This document shows, in pieces, positions 53,176 through 63,194 of a stretch of DNA of 64,000 bases. Each line of letters starts with the position of its first letter. Positions within the stretch are counted from its first letter, which is position 1. A program made the position numbers and the translations under genes. Source of the stretch: Micromonospora deserti (GTDB taxonomy: Bacteria > Actinomycetota > Actinomycetes > Mycobacteriales > Micromonosporaceae); NCBI RefSeq assembly GCF_003236335.1, contig NZ_POUB01000003.1:22214-86213 (forward strand), given 5' to 3'. The notes beneath the pieces are model-generated. The model did no database searches, was not told the DNA's origin, and saw nothing but the letters and a program-made list of their open reading frames with translations.

Positions 53176-54434
53176 CCGAAACACCGCTGAGGACACCGTT
53201 GCTACGGGCGGCCGAGGCGATGGCCGCGTGCATCACCGACACCCTGACCGAGCCGCCGCCCCCGGATTTCGCAGCGGACGACTACGGGCCACGCAGTACT
53301 CGCTGGTACGCCCAGTCGCTGTCCCGGGGTGCCGCCGGGGTGGCACTCCTGCACGGGGTGCGAGCGCAAACAGGACACGGTGGGTGGGAACCGGTCCATG
53401 TATGGCTGCGACGCGCGACCGCTGACACGCTGAACAGCGGCAGCGGAGCCGGACTCTGGTTCGGCGCACCCGCTGTCACCCACGCGCTGACCATGGCCAT
53501 GCCGCACTCCCACCCGGCAGCCCTGGACGCGCTTGATCATGCCCTCGATGATCTGGTGGAACGCCGCCTGGCCGCTGCCACGGCACGCCTCGCGGCGCGT
53601 GCCCGGCCCTCGCTGTCGGAGTTCGATCTCGTACGCGGGCTGACCGGCCTGGGAGCCCACCTGCTGCGCCGCGCCCCGCACGAACATCTGCTCCGGCGGG
53701 TGCTGGCGTACCTGGTGCGGCTCACCGAGCCGGTGCACACCAACGACGAGGCGGGCCGGCTCGCGCCGGGTTGGTGGAGCGCAGACCCCGCCGACCGCGA
53801 AGGTTCGGAGCAGGGCGGACATGCCAACTTCGGCATGGCGCACGGCATCGCCGGCCCTTTGGCTCTCCTGGCCCTGGCGATGCGGCAGGACATCCGGGTG
53901 CCGGGGCACGCGGAGGCGATCCGCCGGATCTGCACGTGGCTCGACCGCTGGCAGCAGACAAGCCCTGCGGGACCGTGGTGGCCAGAGAAGATCACCGTCG
54001 CGGAGTTGCACGCCGGGAAGCCCTCCATGAGCGGACCGGCGAGGCCGTCCTGGTGCTACGGCACCCCTGGAGTCGCCCGCGCCCAGCAGCTAGCGGGGAT
54101 CGCTCTCGACGACGACGCCCGGCAAGAGGCGGCAGAAGAGGCCCTGATCCGCTGCCTGGCCGACCACCTCCAACTCAGCCGGATCGTCGATCCGTCGCTG
54201 TGTCACGGCTGGGCAGGGCTTGCCGCTACGGCCTGGTACGCCGCCGACGACGCCCGCACCACCAGCCTGCAGAAACAGCTGCCCCAGATCGTGCGCCTGC
54301 TGATCCAGCACGCCACGGACACCACCCCGGCGCGATCCGGCTTGATCACAGGCCCCGCCGGAATCGCCCTCACCCTGCACACCGTCGCGACCGGCACCGA
54401 CGTCCGCTGGGCCACCAGCCTGCTGATCAACTAG
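53172..54434 (+). CDS. lanC: Lanthionine synthetase C (LanC)
   Basis: The 420 residues fold as an alpha-alpha barrel cyclase. The zinc ligands are visible as C295 in SWCYGTPG and C344-H345 in LCHGWAG; HGIAGPLALLAL is the other family motif. It adds Cys thiols to dehydro residues to form (methyl)lanthionine. The start overlaps the LanB stop in ATGA. Confidence 0.9.
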   Translation: MTETPLRTPLLRAAEAMAACITDTLTEPPPPDFAADDYGPRSTRWYAQSLSRGAAGVALLHGVRAQTGHGGWEPVHVWLRRATADTLNSGSGAGLWFGAPAVTHALTMAMPHSHPAALDALDHALDDLVERRLAAATARLAARARPSLSEFDLVRGLTGLGAHLLRRAPHEHLLRRVLAYLVRLTEPVHTNDEAGRLAPGWWSADPADREGSEQGGHANFGMAHGIAGPLALLALAMRQDIRVPGHAEAIRRICTWLDRWQQTSPAGPWWPEKITVAELHAGKPSMSGPARPSWCYGTPGVARAQQLAGIALDDDARQEAAEEALIRCLADHLQLSRIVDPSLCHGWAGLAATAWYAADDARTTSLQKQLPQIVRLLIQHATDTTPARSGLITGPAGIALTLHTVATGTDVRWATSLLIN

Positions 54435-54448
54435 ACAAGGAGAGCGTC

Positions 54449-56533
54449 GTGGATCTCGATTCCGAACCCGACACCGAGCCACCAGGCGTGGCGCCGGCGA
54501 GCCGATGGCGCCAGATCAACCTGACCCTCTCGGACTGGCAGACCGCTGAGGGTTTCGCCGCAACGCGGCTCGCCCCTGAGCTCACCGCTGCGGAGGACCA
54601 CCGGGCGATCACCGCCTTCTGGTTCATCCGTAAGAGCGAGACGTGGCGGCTGCGGCTCCTGCCCGGCGACCGGCTCGCCCAGGTCTACGCCCTCCTCGCC
54701 TCCATCACCGACGACGACCGCATCCGCGGTGTCACCGAACCCGTCTACCGGCCCGAGGCGTACGCCTTCGGCGGGGACCAGGCAATGACGATCGCCCACA
54801 CCCTCTTCCACGCGGACAGCCGCCACATCCTCGGCCATCTCGCTACCGCCGGCGGCACCCATCGGCGTGAACTCGGCGTCCTGCTCGCCACTCGCCTCAT
54901 GCGCGCCGCCGGACTGGAGTTCTCCGAGCAGGGCGACGTCTGGCGGCTTCTCGCCTCGCGCCGGCACCAGCCGAACGCCCCCGCGCCGAGCCCCAGGCTC
55001 ATCGCGGCCGTGCAACGCCTGATCACCGCAGCCGACGACACGGCCAGAAGCCCGCTGACCGTCACCCCGCGATGGCCACAAGCCCACGAGCTGGCGGGCG
55101 CGGACCTCGGCTTCCTCGACCGGCACGGCGCGCTGACCCGTGACCTACGCGAGGTGCTGACCCACCATCTTCTGTTCCTGTTCAACCGGCTCGGTATCTC
55201 CGCCGCTGACACCTGGCTGCTCGCGACGGCGGCCGTGAACGTCACCTTCCACCGCCCGTTCGACACCCCATCCGGCTATCAACCCGCCGCCAAGATCGAC
55301 AGTAGGGTCAACGCAGTGAACACTTCCCCCACCGCACCGGGAACGTCGAGTGCCGCGACGCTGCGCGAACAACTCGTCAGCACGCTCGAACAGCGCGGCC
55401 ACATCCGCTCTGCCCCCGTCGCGCACGCGTTCCGTACGGTCCCCCGCGAGCAGTTCCTCCCCGGCGTCGACCTGGAAACTGTGTATACCCGCCGCCAGAT
55501 CGTCACCAAACGAGACCCCAGCGGTGCCGCATTGTCGTCAGCGTCGAGCCCCAGCCTCGTCGCGGACATGCTCGAACAACTCGCCCCCCAACCCGGCCAC
55601 CGCGTCCTGGAGATCGGCGCGGCCACCGGCATCAACGCCGCCCTGCTCGCCGAGCTGACCAGCCCCGGCGGCAAGGTCGTCACCATCGAACTCGACCAGG
55701 ACCTCGCCGACGGCGCCCGCGCCGGCCTCGACCGCGCCGGCTACGACACCGTCGCAGTGGTCTGCGGCGACGGAGCCCTCGGCGACCCCGATCACGCGCC
55801 CTACGACCGGATCATCGTCACCGCCGGAGCCTGGGACATCTCCGCCGCCTGGTGGGAACAACTCGCCGACCACGGCCGCATCGTCGTGCCCCTGCGCGTG
55901 CACGAGAGCGGCCTGACCCGGTGCTTCGCCTTCGACCGCACCGACCCCCACCAGTTGGTGAGCACCACGGCGCCGCTGGTCTGCGGATTCGTCCCCATGC
56001 GCGGCAGCGCCGAACACACCGACCACCACGTACGCCTAGACGCCGACGTGGTCCTCAAACTCGACGCCACCGACCAGCCCGACCGCGCCGCCCTCGCCAG
56101 CGCCCTCAGTCACCCCCGGCTCGAACGTTGGACCGGCATCCAGGTCAACGACGCCGACCCCATCGGCCACCTCGACCTGTGGCTCCTCGTCCACGCCAAC
56201 AAGCCGTTCGGACGCCTCGGCGTCGGCGACACCGCCCGCACCAGCGGACTGGTCACCCCCGCCTACCGATGGGCCGGTGCCGCCATCTACCACGGCGGCA
56301 CCATCGCCTACCTCGCCTTCCAGGACGCAGGCAACGGCCACCACGAACTCGGCGCGATCGCACACGGACCGGACGCCAAAGCGCTCGCCACCGACCTGAC
56401 CAACCTGCTCGACCAATGGGACGAGGCAGGCCGCCCCAACCAGCCCACCGTCACCGCCCACCGCGCAGGAACCCGGCCCGCCGGACGCGACGACATCAGC
56501 CGATCCGACACCATCCTCACGATCTCCTTCTGA
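54449..56533 (+). CDS. FxLD-system methyltransferase fused to a thiopeptide-type elimination-like domain
   Basis: The 694 residues begin at GTG 54449 behind AAGGAG. Residues about 15-280 are a SpaB_C/thiopeptide-type domain (RWRQINLTLSDWQTAEGFAA, FWFIRKSETWRLRL, FHADSRHILGHL). Residues about 295-694 are a protein-L-isoaspartate methyltransferase-type enzyme: AFRTVPREQFLPG and the SAM loop VLEIGAATG at 386-394. Family knowledge: PIMT-like enzymes in lanthipeptide clusters methylate a core Asp, leading to isoAsp or succinimide. The domain adjoining LanB's own C-terminal elimination domain is a second copy of that fold. Confidence 0.85.
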   Translation: MDLDSEPDTEPPGVAPASRWRQINLTLSDWQTAEGFAATRLAPELTAAEDHRAITAFWFIRKSETWRLRLLPGDRLAQVYALLASITDDDRIRGVTEPVYRPEAYAFGGDQAMTIAHTLFHADSRHILGHLATAGGTHRRELGVLLATRLMRAAGLEFSEQGDVWRLLASRRHQPNAPAPSPRLIAAVQRLITAADDTARSPLTVTPRWPQAHELAGADLGFLDRHGALTRDLREVLTHHLLFLFNRLGISAADTWLLATAAVNVTFHRPFDTPSGYQPAAKIDSRVNAVNTSPTAPGTSSAATLREQLVSTLEQRGHIRSAPVAHAFRTVPREQFLPGVDLETVYTRRQIVTKRDPSGAALSSASSPSLVADMLEQLAPQPGHRVLEIGAATGINAALLAELTSPGGKVVTIELDQDLADGARAGLDRAGYDTVAVVCGDGALGDPDHAPYDRIIVTAGAWDISAAWWEQLADHGRIVVPLRVHESGLTRCFAFDRTDPHQLVSTTAPLVCGFVPMRGSAEHTDHHVRLDADVVLKLDATDQPDRAALASALSHPRLERWTGIQVNDADPIGHLDLWLLVHANKPFGRLGVGDTARTSGLVTPAYRWAGAAIYHGGTIAYLAFQDAGNGHHELGAIAHGPDAKALATDLTNLLDQWDEAGRPNQPTVTAHRAGTRPAGRDDISRSDTILTISF

Positions 56534-56542
56534 CCGCATCCA

Positions 56543-56573
56543 CGCCGGGGCGGTGCCCTGTCCCGCCCCGGCG
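56543..56573 (+). terminator. Terminator hairpin after the lanthipeptide operon
   Basis: CGCCGGGGCGG and its exact complement CCGCCCCGGCG enclose nine bases, starting nine bases past the methyltransferase stop. Confidence 0.7.
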
Positions 56574-56662
56574 CCCAGGGACGAGCGCAGCTGAGACGTC
56601 ACGCACGACCTGGACGCACCTCGTTGCCACCATGCGGCCCTTCCGCAGCAGATGAGGACACC

Positions 56663-57757
56663 ATGACTCCGTCTCTTGCCGCCACCATCGCCGCCCGCTT
56701 CCCTCTCGTCGCCCGCAAACGACCGCCCGCCAAACCACTGGATGCTCGAGTAGACCGGCTCGTCAGGCTCGCCGAAGCCGCACACCGCGAATGCGATCGG
56801 GAGAAGGCGTCCATGGTGTTCAACGGGGCCGCCCTCATCGCCTCCGACTGCGGAGAGCCCAACATCGCCCGCGCCTGGTGCCGCCGCCACGCGAGCCTCT
56901 ACCTCAGTCAAGCCCCGCTGAACGGCTACACGGCCCGCTTCGCTCTCGAACCAGTCGTCAACCTCGCTCGCCTGCGCATTCGCGGAGGCGACGGCGGAGG
57001 CGCGTACCGCCTACTCACCCACCTGCACTCGGCCATCGTCGGCGGCACTCCCGCTCTTCTGGAGGGCCTGGAGATACACCCTCGACAACTTCCCACCGAC
57101 CACGAGGAACTCAATCAGATCATCAGTTGGCTGCGCGGCACACTGCTCTCCGACGGAACCCGCGCCCTCACCCTCGCCGGACGATGGGACGACGCCGTGA
57201 CCCACGTGCGCCGATACGACGGGATCAGACCTACCCTCCTTGATGGACGACAGGTCGCGATCGTCGCCCACCTGCTGCAGGCCGAAGGGCCGTCAGCAGC
57301 GGCTCTCCTTGCGGCCACCAAGATCGAAACGCCGTGTGAGCATGCGGTGCATGGACTCCTCATGACCTGGCTGGAACTGGCTGTGGGTAGCACCCCCGTC
57401 GACCATGCTGGCCTGATCGATCGGGTGTCGGCCGTACCACGAACCCCCGGGCTCACCGTGTTCCGCGTTCGCCTCGGACTGACGGCTCTGGACCTCGCGA
57501 TGAGCTTGCCAACGGATGCCGTAGACAGCCTGATCAAACAACTGGTTGCAGACGTCATCCACGACGAGGACGCCAACGCAGCGCGCGACCTCATCAATCA
57601 CCCGGCCGGCACCTCCGAAGACCAAGAGACACTGCGGGCGCTGATAAAGGCGAGCTGTTTAGGCCAGGGCCACCTGCCAGCAGCAGCGGTTGGTCAGCTT
57701 TCCTCAGCGCTTGATCTGGCTGGAACCGCAATAGATCACGGCATCCGCCCATGCTAG
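56663..57757 (+). CDS. Helical hypothetical protein linked to the lanthipeptide cluster
   Basis: A 364-residue soluble, Ala/Leu-rich, all-helical protein (VDRLVRLAEAAHRECDREKA, CGEPNIARAWCRRHASLYL) with the look of tandem helical repeats rather than an enzyme. ATG 56663 follows GAGGA. I associate similar proteins with FxLD clusters, where they may be scaffolds or immunity factors, which is inference. No transporter or protease gene for the peptide is present nearby. Confidence 0.65.
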   Translation: MTPSLAATIAARFPLVARKRPPAKPLDARVDRLVRLAEAAHRECDREKASMVFNGAALIASDCGEPNIARAWCRRHASLYLSQAPLNGYTARFALEPVVNLARLRIRGGDGGGAYRLLTHLHSAIVGGTPALLEGLEIHPRQLPTDHEELNQIISWLRGTLLSDGTRALTLAGRWDDAVTHVRRYDGIRPTLLDGRQVAIVAHLLQAEGPSAAALLAATKIETPCEHAVHGLLMTWLELAVGSTPVDHAGLIDRVSAVPRTPGLTVFRVRLGLTALDLAMSLPTDAVDSLIKQLVADVIHDEDANAARDLINHPAGTSEDQETLRALIKASCLGQGHLPAAAVGQLSSALDLAGTAIDHGIRPC

Positions 57758-57845
57758 CGGCATCGATTCACGCCACGGAGCGCTTGCTCGCAGGCGGGTG
57801 CGCGCAGCCACTCCCTCCGCGGACTTCAACAAAGGACGGAGCGAC

Positions 57846-58082
57846 ATGCTGATCGTTGCGGTGATCGCAGCCCTACTGACCGGCTACCTTGCCGGGCTGC
57901 TGTCATTCAAGGTCAAAAGCGGTGGTGCCCCTGCTGCGGATCCACCACGACTCGCCTCGCCCGTGGACACACCAGGCAAGCACGATGACGGCTGTCAAGC
58001 TCGGCGACGTTATCCAGATCGACGAGCGGAGTTACCGGTACGGCGCCGGCACGCTGAGCCTGCATATCACGCAGATCGGTGA
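57846..58082 (+). CDS. Small single-pass membrane protein (possibly truncated)
   Basis: AAGGACGGAG precedes ATG 57846. The helix LIVAVIAALLTGYLAGLLSF ends in FKVKS, as in small actinobacterial membrane proteins that continue with a Cys pair. Here the continuation is low-complexity and overlaps the next gene by 98 bases, so the C terminus may have lost its frame. Confidence 0.45.
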   Translation: MLIVAVIAALLTGYLAGLLSFKVKSGGAPAADPPRLASPVDTPGKHDDGCQARRRYPDRRAELPVRRRHAEPAYHADR

Positions 58083-58269
58083 CCAGGTTCGCCTACCGGA
58101 CGGCGACTGGCTCAACGCGGAGGGGCTGACGCTGCGTACCGACGGAACCCAGGCCGATCGGCATCCTCGACCCGCGCCCGTGCGCCTCAGCGCGATACGC
58201 ATCCTGCCGCCTCCTGGAGGTGCGCATGAGCACGACCTATTTGGGCAGCGTCGCGCTGACGGAACTTGA
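57985..58269 (+). CDS. Conserved small actinobacterial protein, 94 residues
   Basis: ATG 57985 opens a beta-rich protein (VKLGDVIQIDERSYRYGAGT, LHITQIGDQVRLPDGDWLN, a VRLSAIR end). Relatives of this type are frequent beside XRE/DUF genes in actinobacteria; their function is unknown to me. It overlaps the next gene by 44 bases. Confidence 0.6.
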   Translation: MTAVKLGDVIQIDERSYRYGAGTLSLHITQIGDQVRLPDGDWLNAEGLTLRTDGTQADRHPRPAPVRLSAIRILPPPGGAHEHDLFGQRRADGT

Positions 58270-58513
58270 ACAAGCACAGGCGGAGCTTGAGCGCCACTTG
58301 GCGGTACGCCCAAATGGGCAGTGCGCCACCTGTGGCGAGGTCGAACCTTGTTCCGGGAGCCGATCAGCCGGCGGCACCATCATCCGACTCGGACGACTTC
58401 CGCGCCGCCGGCCGGGCGCATCGGGAGTTCGTCACGGCGGTGGGGATTCCGCTGGACCTACCCCGTCATCGTGGTTCGCCGCGAACCGGAACGCGGACGG
58501 GCCGGCGCGATGA
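58226..58513 (+). CDS. Small Cys-motif protein
   Basis: ATG 58226 follows GGAGG. A helical N terminus (ALTELEQAQAELERHLAV) precedes CATCGEVEPC, a potential metal knuckle, and GRLPRRRPG, a pattern common in short actinobacterial proteins of regulatory neighbourhoods. The function is unknown. Confidence 0.55.
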   Translation: MSTTYLGSVALTELEQAQAELERHLAVRPNGQCATCGEVEPCSGSRSAGGTIIRLGRLPRRRPGASGVRHGGGDSAGPTPSSWFAANRNADGPAR

Positions 58514-58950
58514 GTGCCTACCCCGGGCCGGCACACGGGCACCGGCCCTACCCAGCCCACCGCTGGCGATCCTAATGCGTGGTAGGCGAGACGCCGACTA
58601 CTGGCGCTCGTCCCGCGCGGCCGACGGCGCTGCGAATCCTGGCCGGCCGGCCGACGACACCAGGCTGGCAGGGGTGCTCGACGCGGTCGACGCGGTGCCC
58701 GTGCGGTGCACGTCCCCGGCGTGAACGGACTGTGCATGGCGTGCTTGGAGGCTGGGGCCGGATGACGCCTCATCCCTGCTTGCAGGTCGAGTGGGCGAGC
58801 GCGGCGTTGGCGCGATACGACACGTCACGGCCGGATTCCGACGCCCGTAACGAGGTCTAGCCGCAACCGGCGGACGGCGCAACTCTCCGACATGAGAGAG
58901 ACAGAACGCAGCGCGACCGAACACCTGTGTGTGATCAACAGATGACGTGA
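58514..58950. other. Stretch without a supported gene
   Basis: About 440 bases. Short frames occur (for example from ATG 58575, 49 codons) but none has a good ribosome site or coherent sequence. The last 60 bases are AT-richer and probably carry the promoter of the Hsp70-like gene. Confidence 0.45.
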
Positions 58951-60873
58951 ATGACATCTTCATGTTTGATGGTGTCTATGGGGGCGGGAGAAGCGCGGCT
59001 CTCGATCGACTGCGGTAGCGCCAGCACCGTGGCTGTTCTGGCCTGGGCTGATGGCAGCTCGTCCACGCTGTCGTTTGACGGGCTGCCGCGCCTGCCCAGC
59101 GCCGTGTTCGTGACCGCCGATGGAGATGTGTGGACAGGCCAACGGGCGTGGCAGGCCGGTGGGGAGCAGCCGAGTAGCTTCATCCCTGTCCCGCGTCGCC
59201 CCGCTGACGGTGACCAGACGGTCGGCACCACTCGTGTGGACGCACTCGCGTTGGCGGCGGCGCCGTTACGGAGAGTTGCGGCCGAGGCCGAGCGGATCGT
59301 TGGCGGGCCGGTGCGGGATGTGCGGCTGGTGGTGCCGGCTGGGTGGGGGCCGCGTCGGCGTACATGGATGCGGCAAGCCGCGCACCGGGCGGGTCTCGCC
59401 CAGCCGCGTCTTGTCGAGGCCCCGGTGGCCGTCGCCGAGCATCTGCTGGCCACCGGCGTGCAGCTGCGTGTGGGGACGTTCATCGTTGTCTGCGACGTCG
59501 GGTTGGGCGCGGAGGTGACGGTCTTACGGCGTGGCGCCGCTGGTTTCGAGGTCCTTGCGACCCTGTCCGACCCTGCTGCTGGCGGCAACGCCGTCGACCT
59601 CGGTCTGACTGCGGCTTTGACGGCCGGACGGGACTTGCCCCTCGACGCTATGGGCGATTGGGCGGCGGAGACTATCCGTACCGCGAAGAAGACCTTGGGA
59701 ACACACCCAGCGGTCGCGGTACCGCTAGCCGGGCAGGCACCGGTCATCGCGACCAGCAGCATGCTCGACCAGGCAGCCCAGCCGGTGGTGCGACGCGTAG
59801 CAGAGCTGGTCGGTAAGACCACCGCCGCCGCCGAGTTGAGTGTCAGCGATCTGGCGGGGATCTACTGCGTCGGTGGCAGCGCCCACCTGCCGCACTTGGC
59901 GACGGTTGTCGCCGAGCACACCGGCATCGTCCCGACGGTCGTATCCGACCCCGAGTTTGTCGCGGCACGAGGCGCTGCGGACGCTGGTGCCGCGGGCATA
60001 GGGCCTCCCGTCGCGGTGGAGGTGCCCGTGCCGCCGGTACGGAGAGCCGTGGCGATCGCGGTACCCGGCTTCGCGTCGCTCGCACTGATCGGGCAGTGCC
60101 TCCTCACCGCCGAGCGCAACGGCGCGTTCACCGTGCACTACTGGGTGCGGTTGAACTGGGGCGAGTTCACGATGGCCGCCGTGTTCGCTCTGCTCGCATG
60201 TCTCGGCGCAGGCACCGTACTGGGCTCCCTGATTGCCACACGTAGCCCCACACCGAGTACCCGGACCGAGGGTGGGAAGGTGAGCGTGGGCATCCTTGCT
60301 GCGGTCTCCCTCGGCACAGCGATCGCGGGCCTCTACGCGGTGGTCGCCAGCCAATACTTCGGCCTGCCGGTGGGTCGATTCTTGGGCTGGGCGCTGTGGC
60401 CGATCACTCCGCTCGCAGTGATCGCCGTAGCGATGGCGGTGGTAGCCGCCCGGCAGTGGCGCGCCCCCCATGGTGGCTGGTCAGCGCTACTGGCGGCACC
60501 AACCGGATCGATCTTCGCCGCCGCACTCGGCATGGGCCTGATCCAATACTCGCTGACGGCCGACAGGTGGCCGGAACTGGTGTTGTGGATCGAGATCGCC
60601 GGCAGGGTCGGTGGGCTACTTCTGGGCGTCGGGATCGTCATGGCACTGGTGACGCCGCTGATGTTCCGTCTCATTCTTTCAGCCCCCATCGCGGTGATCA
60701 GCGCGGCGATCGTCAGCGGGCAAGCTTCGCGCATCTTCGGCGTCAGCTACGCCGTGGCCGTGACGGGATGGTGGGCAGCCCGGTTGTGGACCCGCATCAT
60801 CCGCCCCGCCACGAACGACCCTGCCGTGGTGGCACCAACAGCAGATGCTGGCCCGCCAAGTGGAGGTGGCTGA
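58951..60873 (+). CDS. Hsp70-like ATPase fused to a multi-pass membrane domain
   Basis: The 640 residues have an N-terminal actin/Hsp70 fold: phosphate 1 RLSIDCGSASTVAVLAW, phosphate 2 VVCDVGLGAEVTVL, adenosine motif YCVGGSAHLPHL near residue 310. There is no substrate-binding beta domain. From about residue 365, five to six transmembrane helices follow (AVPGFASLALIGQCLL to ISAAIVSGQ). Starts at 58969 and 58978 are also possible. With the next two genes it forms a membrane module I have seen in actinobacteria; its role is unknown. Confidence 0.75.
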   Translation: MTSSCLMVSMGAGEARLSIDCGSASTVAVLAWADGSSSTLSFDGLPRLPSAVFVTADGDVWTGQRAWQAGGEQPSSFIPVPRRPADGDQTVGTTRVDALALAAAPLRRVAAEAERIVGGPVRDVRLVVPAGWGPRRRTWMRQAAHRAGLAQPRLVEAPVAVAEHLLATGVQLRVGTFIVVCDVGLGAEVTVLRRGAAGFEVLATLSDPAAGGNAVDLGLTAALTAGRDLPLDAMGDWAAETIRTAKKTLGTHPAVAVPLAGQAPVIATSSMLDQAAQPVVRRVAELVGKTTAAAELSVSDLAGIYCVGGSAHLPHLATVVAEHTGIVPTVVSDPEFVAARGAADAGAAGIGPPVAVEVPVPPVRRAVAIAVPGFASLALIGQCLLTAERNGAFTVHYWVRLNWGEFTMAAVFALLACLGAGTVLGSLIATRSPTPSTRTEGGKVSVGILAAVSLGTAIAGLYAVVASQYFGLPVGRFLGWALWPITPLAVIAVAMAVVAARQWRAPHGGWSALLAAPTGSIFAAALGMGLIQYSLTADRWPELVLWIEIAGRVGGLLLGVGIVMALVTPLMFRLILSAPIAVISAAIVSGQASRIFGVSYAVAVTGWWAARLWTRIIRPATNDPAVVAPTADAGPPSGGG

Positions 60874-60874
60874 G

Positions 60875-62917
60875 GTGCGGTGGCCGAGACAGCTGATGTC
60901 ACTGCTGTTCGTCCTCGCGCTCCTGACAAGCCCGCCAGTGGTACTGCTGCTCCTGATCGGCCCGCCCGTACGCGGGTGGCCGAGCATGGAGCAGGCGCGG
61001 GAATGGGTGCAGGAGCCACTGACTGAGCAGACACTCGCCGGCGCGCTGACCATCGGGGCGTGGCTGCTCTGGCTGATGCTCGCCTACACCGTTGCCATGC
61101 GGGTTCTCGTACGTCTCCGCGAGACCTCGGCATGGCTTCGGCGGCTACCGCTGCCGACGCCTTTGCAGGCTACGGCCAGCGGGATGGCCGGTGCCGCGGT
61201 CTTCGGCGTCACCACCAACGCCCTCACCACCGCCCCACCGCAGCCCCCGGAGGCTAGCCCGGTCGCCCTTCAAGACGAGCCACCGCCCGACGATCCCGGC
61301 GAGGCCACACACGATGACGGGATCGAGGTATCCGGTGGCTGGCTGCCCCGTGACGCCGCCGAGCAGCTCGCTGCCGCCGCAGCATTAGTGTGGCTACGCC
61401 GCCGCCGCGACTACCAACCACGCCCCACAAGCCGCGACGATACAGATCTTGCCCCGCTACCTCCCACCGTCGCCGCCGTGCAAGCCGCACTCGCCGACAC
61501 CCCCACCCCGCCAGCCGCGCTGACGACGAACGGGATTTCTGCCCTCGTCGAAGTCCTACCGGCCGGCGGCGTAGGCCTCACCGGACCAGGCGCGCTGCCC
61601 ATCGGTCGAGGGATGCTGGTCACCGCCCTCATCGCCAGGAATCGACATCCCACGACATCCCTGATTACCACCAAGGCAGCCCTTGCGAGTCTCCTCGGTC
61701 CTGCCGCCGAAACGCTCGGCCGGCGTCTACCGCTCACGATCGCCGACAGCCTGGACGAATTGGTGCGGCTCGTGCACGCTGCCAACCACTCCGCTGATCC
61801 GTACACCACCATGCAGCGTCAAGACGCCGCACCACGGGAAGCCGGCCACCGGCAGATAGTGCTCCTCGACGAGGGTGACGGCGACGAAACTCAGGTGAAG
61901 CACGTTGTCGAGGCGAGCGTCGCCACCGCTGCGGTGGTCGTCGCGTTAGGAGACTGGCCTGGCCCGACCTGGCACGCCGACTCAGCGGGCTACCTGCACG
62001 ACCCACACCAGGCCGATGGGAACGGACCACGGCTGTGCGTCCTGGACCAGACGGCGGCTACCGACCTGCTTACCATCATCGCCCTTCCCGACCCTGCACC
62101 ACCCGACCCGACCACCCCGCGCTCTTCCCTGCCCCGTGCAGGGTCACCAGACCCTCGGCTGCCTCGACAAGCCACCCGACACGAGCCCCGCCTACAGCCC
62201 CACGTTCCCCGTCAGCGGCCATACCTGCGCGTCCTCGGCGATCCCCAACTACTCATCGACGGTGAGCCCCTCGCCATCCGCCGCAGCGCCGCCCTCCAGA
62301 TCCTCGTCTACCTCGCCACTCACCCCACCGGCGCCGACACCGCACAACTCACCGACGCCATCTGGCCAGGTCTGCCCCGCCGTTCCCTCACCGGACGGCT
62401 CTACACCGCCCTCAGCGACCTACGCGGCACCATCCGGGCCGCCTGCGGCCTGCACGTCATCGACCATGTTGACGACCGCTACCGCCTGAACCCCGCACAC
62501 GTCGACGTCGACCTTTGGCACCTGGACGCCGCCATTGACCACGCTGCCACCACGCGCATCAACACCAGCACCGCTTGGCAGGCCGTCCTCGACGCCTACC
62601 CCGCCGACCTCGCCGCCACGCGCACCTGGCCCTGGCTCGACCCCATCCGCGAAGCAACCCGCCGACGGATCCTCGACATCTGCGTCTCTCTCGCCACTGC
62701 GGAACCTGACTCGCACCAGGCCTTTCAGCTGTTACAGGCCGGCATCCGTATCGACCCCTACAACGCCGACCTGCACAAGCACGCCAGCCGCGCCCTCACC
62801 GCCCTCGGCAACCACGAGGCCGCCGCCGAACTCCATGACCACTACCGACAAACTCTCACGCGCGCGGGCGTCGACGACCCCGCCTCCCACCGGCTCTCGC
62901 CCACCATTCAGCAGTAG
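60875..62917 (+). CDS. Membrane-anchored BTAD (SARP-like) protein
   Basis: In this 680-residue protein, GTG 60875 lies one base after the Hsp70 stop with GGAGG eight bases upstream. Two transmembrane helices occupy residues about 8-30 and 57-80, then a Pro-rich linker and an uncharacterised middle. From about residue 445 comes a DNA-binding-like wing (PYLRVLGDPQLLIDGEPLAI) and a BTAD-type TPR region (VDVDLWHLDAAIDHA ... YNADLHKHASRALTALG). It could sense envelope state and regulate genes from the membrane. Confidence 0.75.
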   Translation: MRWPRQLMSLLFVLALLTSPPVVLLLLIGPPVRGWPSMEQAREWVQEPLTEQTLAGALTIGAWLLWLMLAYTVAMRVLVRLRETSAWLRRLPLPTPLQATASGMAGAAVFGVTTNALTTAPPQPPEASPVALQDEPPPDDPGEATHDDGIEVSGGWLPRDAAEQLAAAAALVWLRRRRDYQPRPTSRDDTDLAPLPPTVAAVQAALADTPTPPAALTTNGISALVEVLPAGGVGLTGPGALPIGRGMLVTALIARNRHPTTSLITTKAALASLLGPAAETLGRRLPLTIADSLDELVRLVHAANHSADPYTTMQRQDAAPREAGHRQIVLLDEGDGDETQVKHVVEASVATAAVVVALGDWPGPTWHADSAGYLHDPHQADGNGPRLCVLDQTAATDLLTIIALPDPAPPDPTTPRSSLPRAGSPDPRLPRQATRHEPRLQPHVPRQRPYLRVLGDPQLLIDGEPLAIRRSAALQILVYLATHPTGADTAQLTDAIWPGLPRRSLTGRLYTALSDLRGTIRAACGLHVIDHVDDRYRLNPAHVDVDLWHLDAAIDHAATTRINTSTAWQAVLDAYPADLAATRTWPWLDPIREATRRRILDICVSLATAEPDSHQAFQLLQAGIRIDPYNADLHKHASRALTALGNHEAAAELHDHYRQTLTRAGVDDPASHRLSPTIQQ

Positions 62918-63194
62918 CCCATCCGGCTGCCGCGGTAACGCTCGCGGCACTCCCCCACTTGGGACCGAGATTCGCCGGGGTCACCGAGCAACGCCCGGCC
63001 CATCCCGGCGTACGACGGAGTCTCTGCTCGCTGGGGCAATGCGGACGCCGCGTAGGCGGCAACGCGGTGACCTGCGGTTGTGAGGTCGTGTAAGGAAGTG
63101 TGAGGTGCTGTCAGGGCCTTCACCCACTCCGGCAGCCCATAACGCTTTTACGGTCTGAATCACCAACCGTCGCTACGCCGGAGGGAGACAGGCC

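Noticed and set aside
58575..58724. 49-codon ORF after the Cys-motif protein
   Set aside because: No ribosome site and no coherent sequence features.
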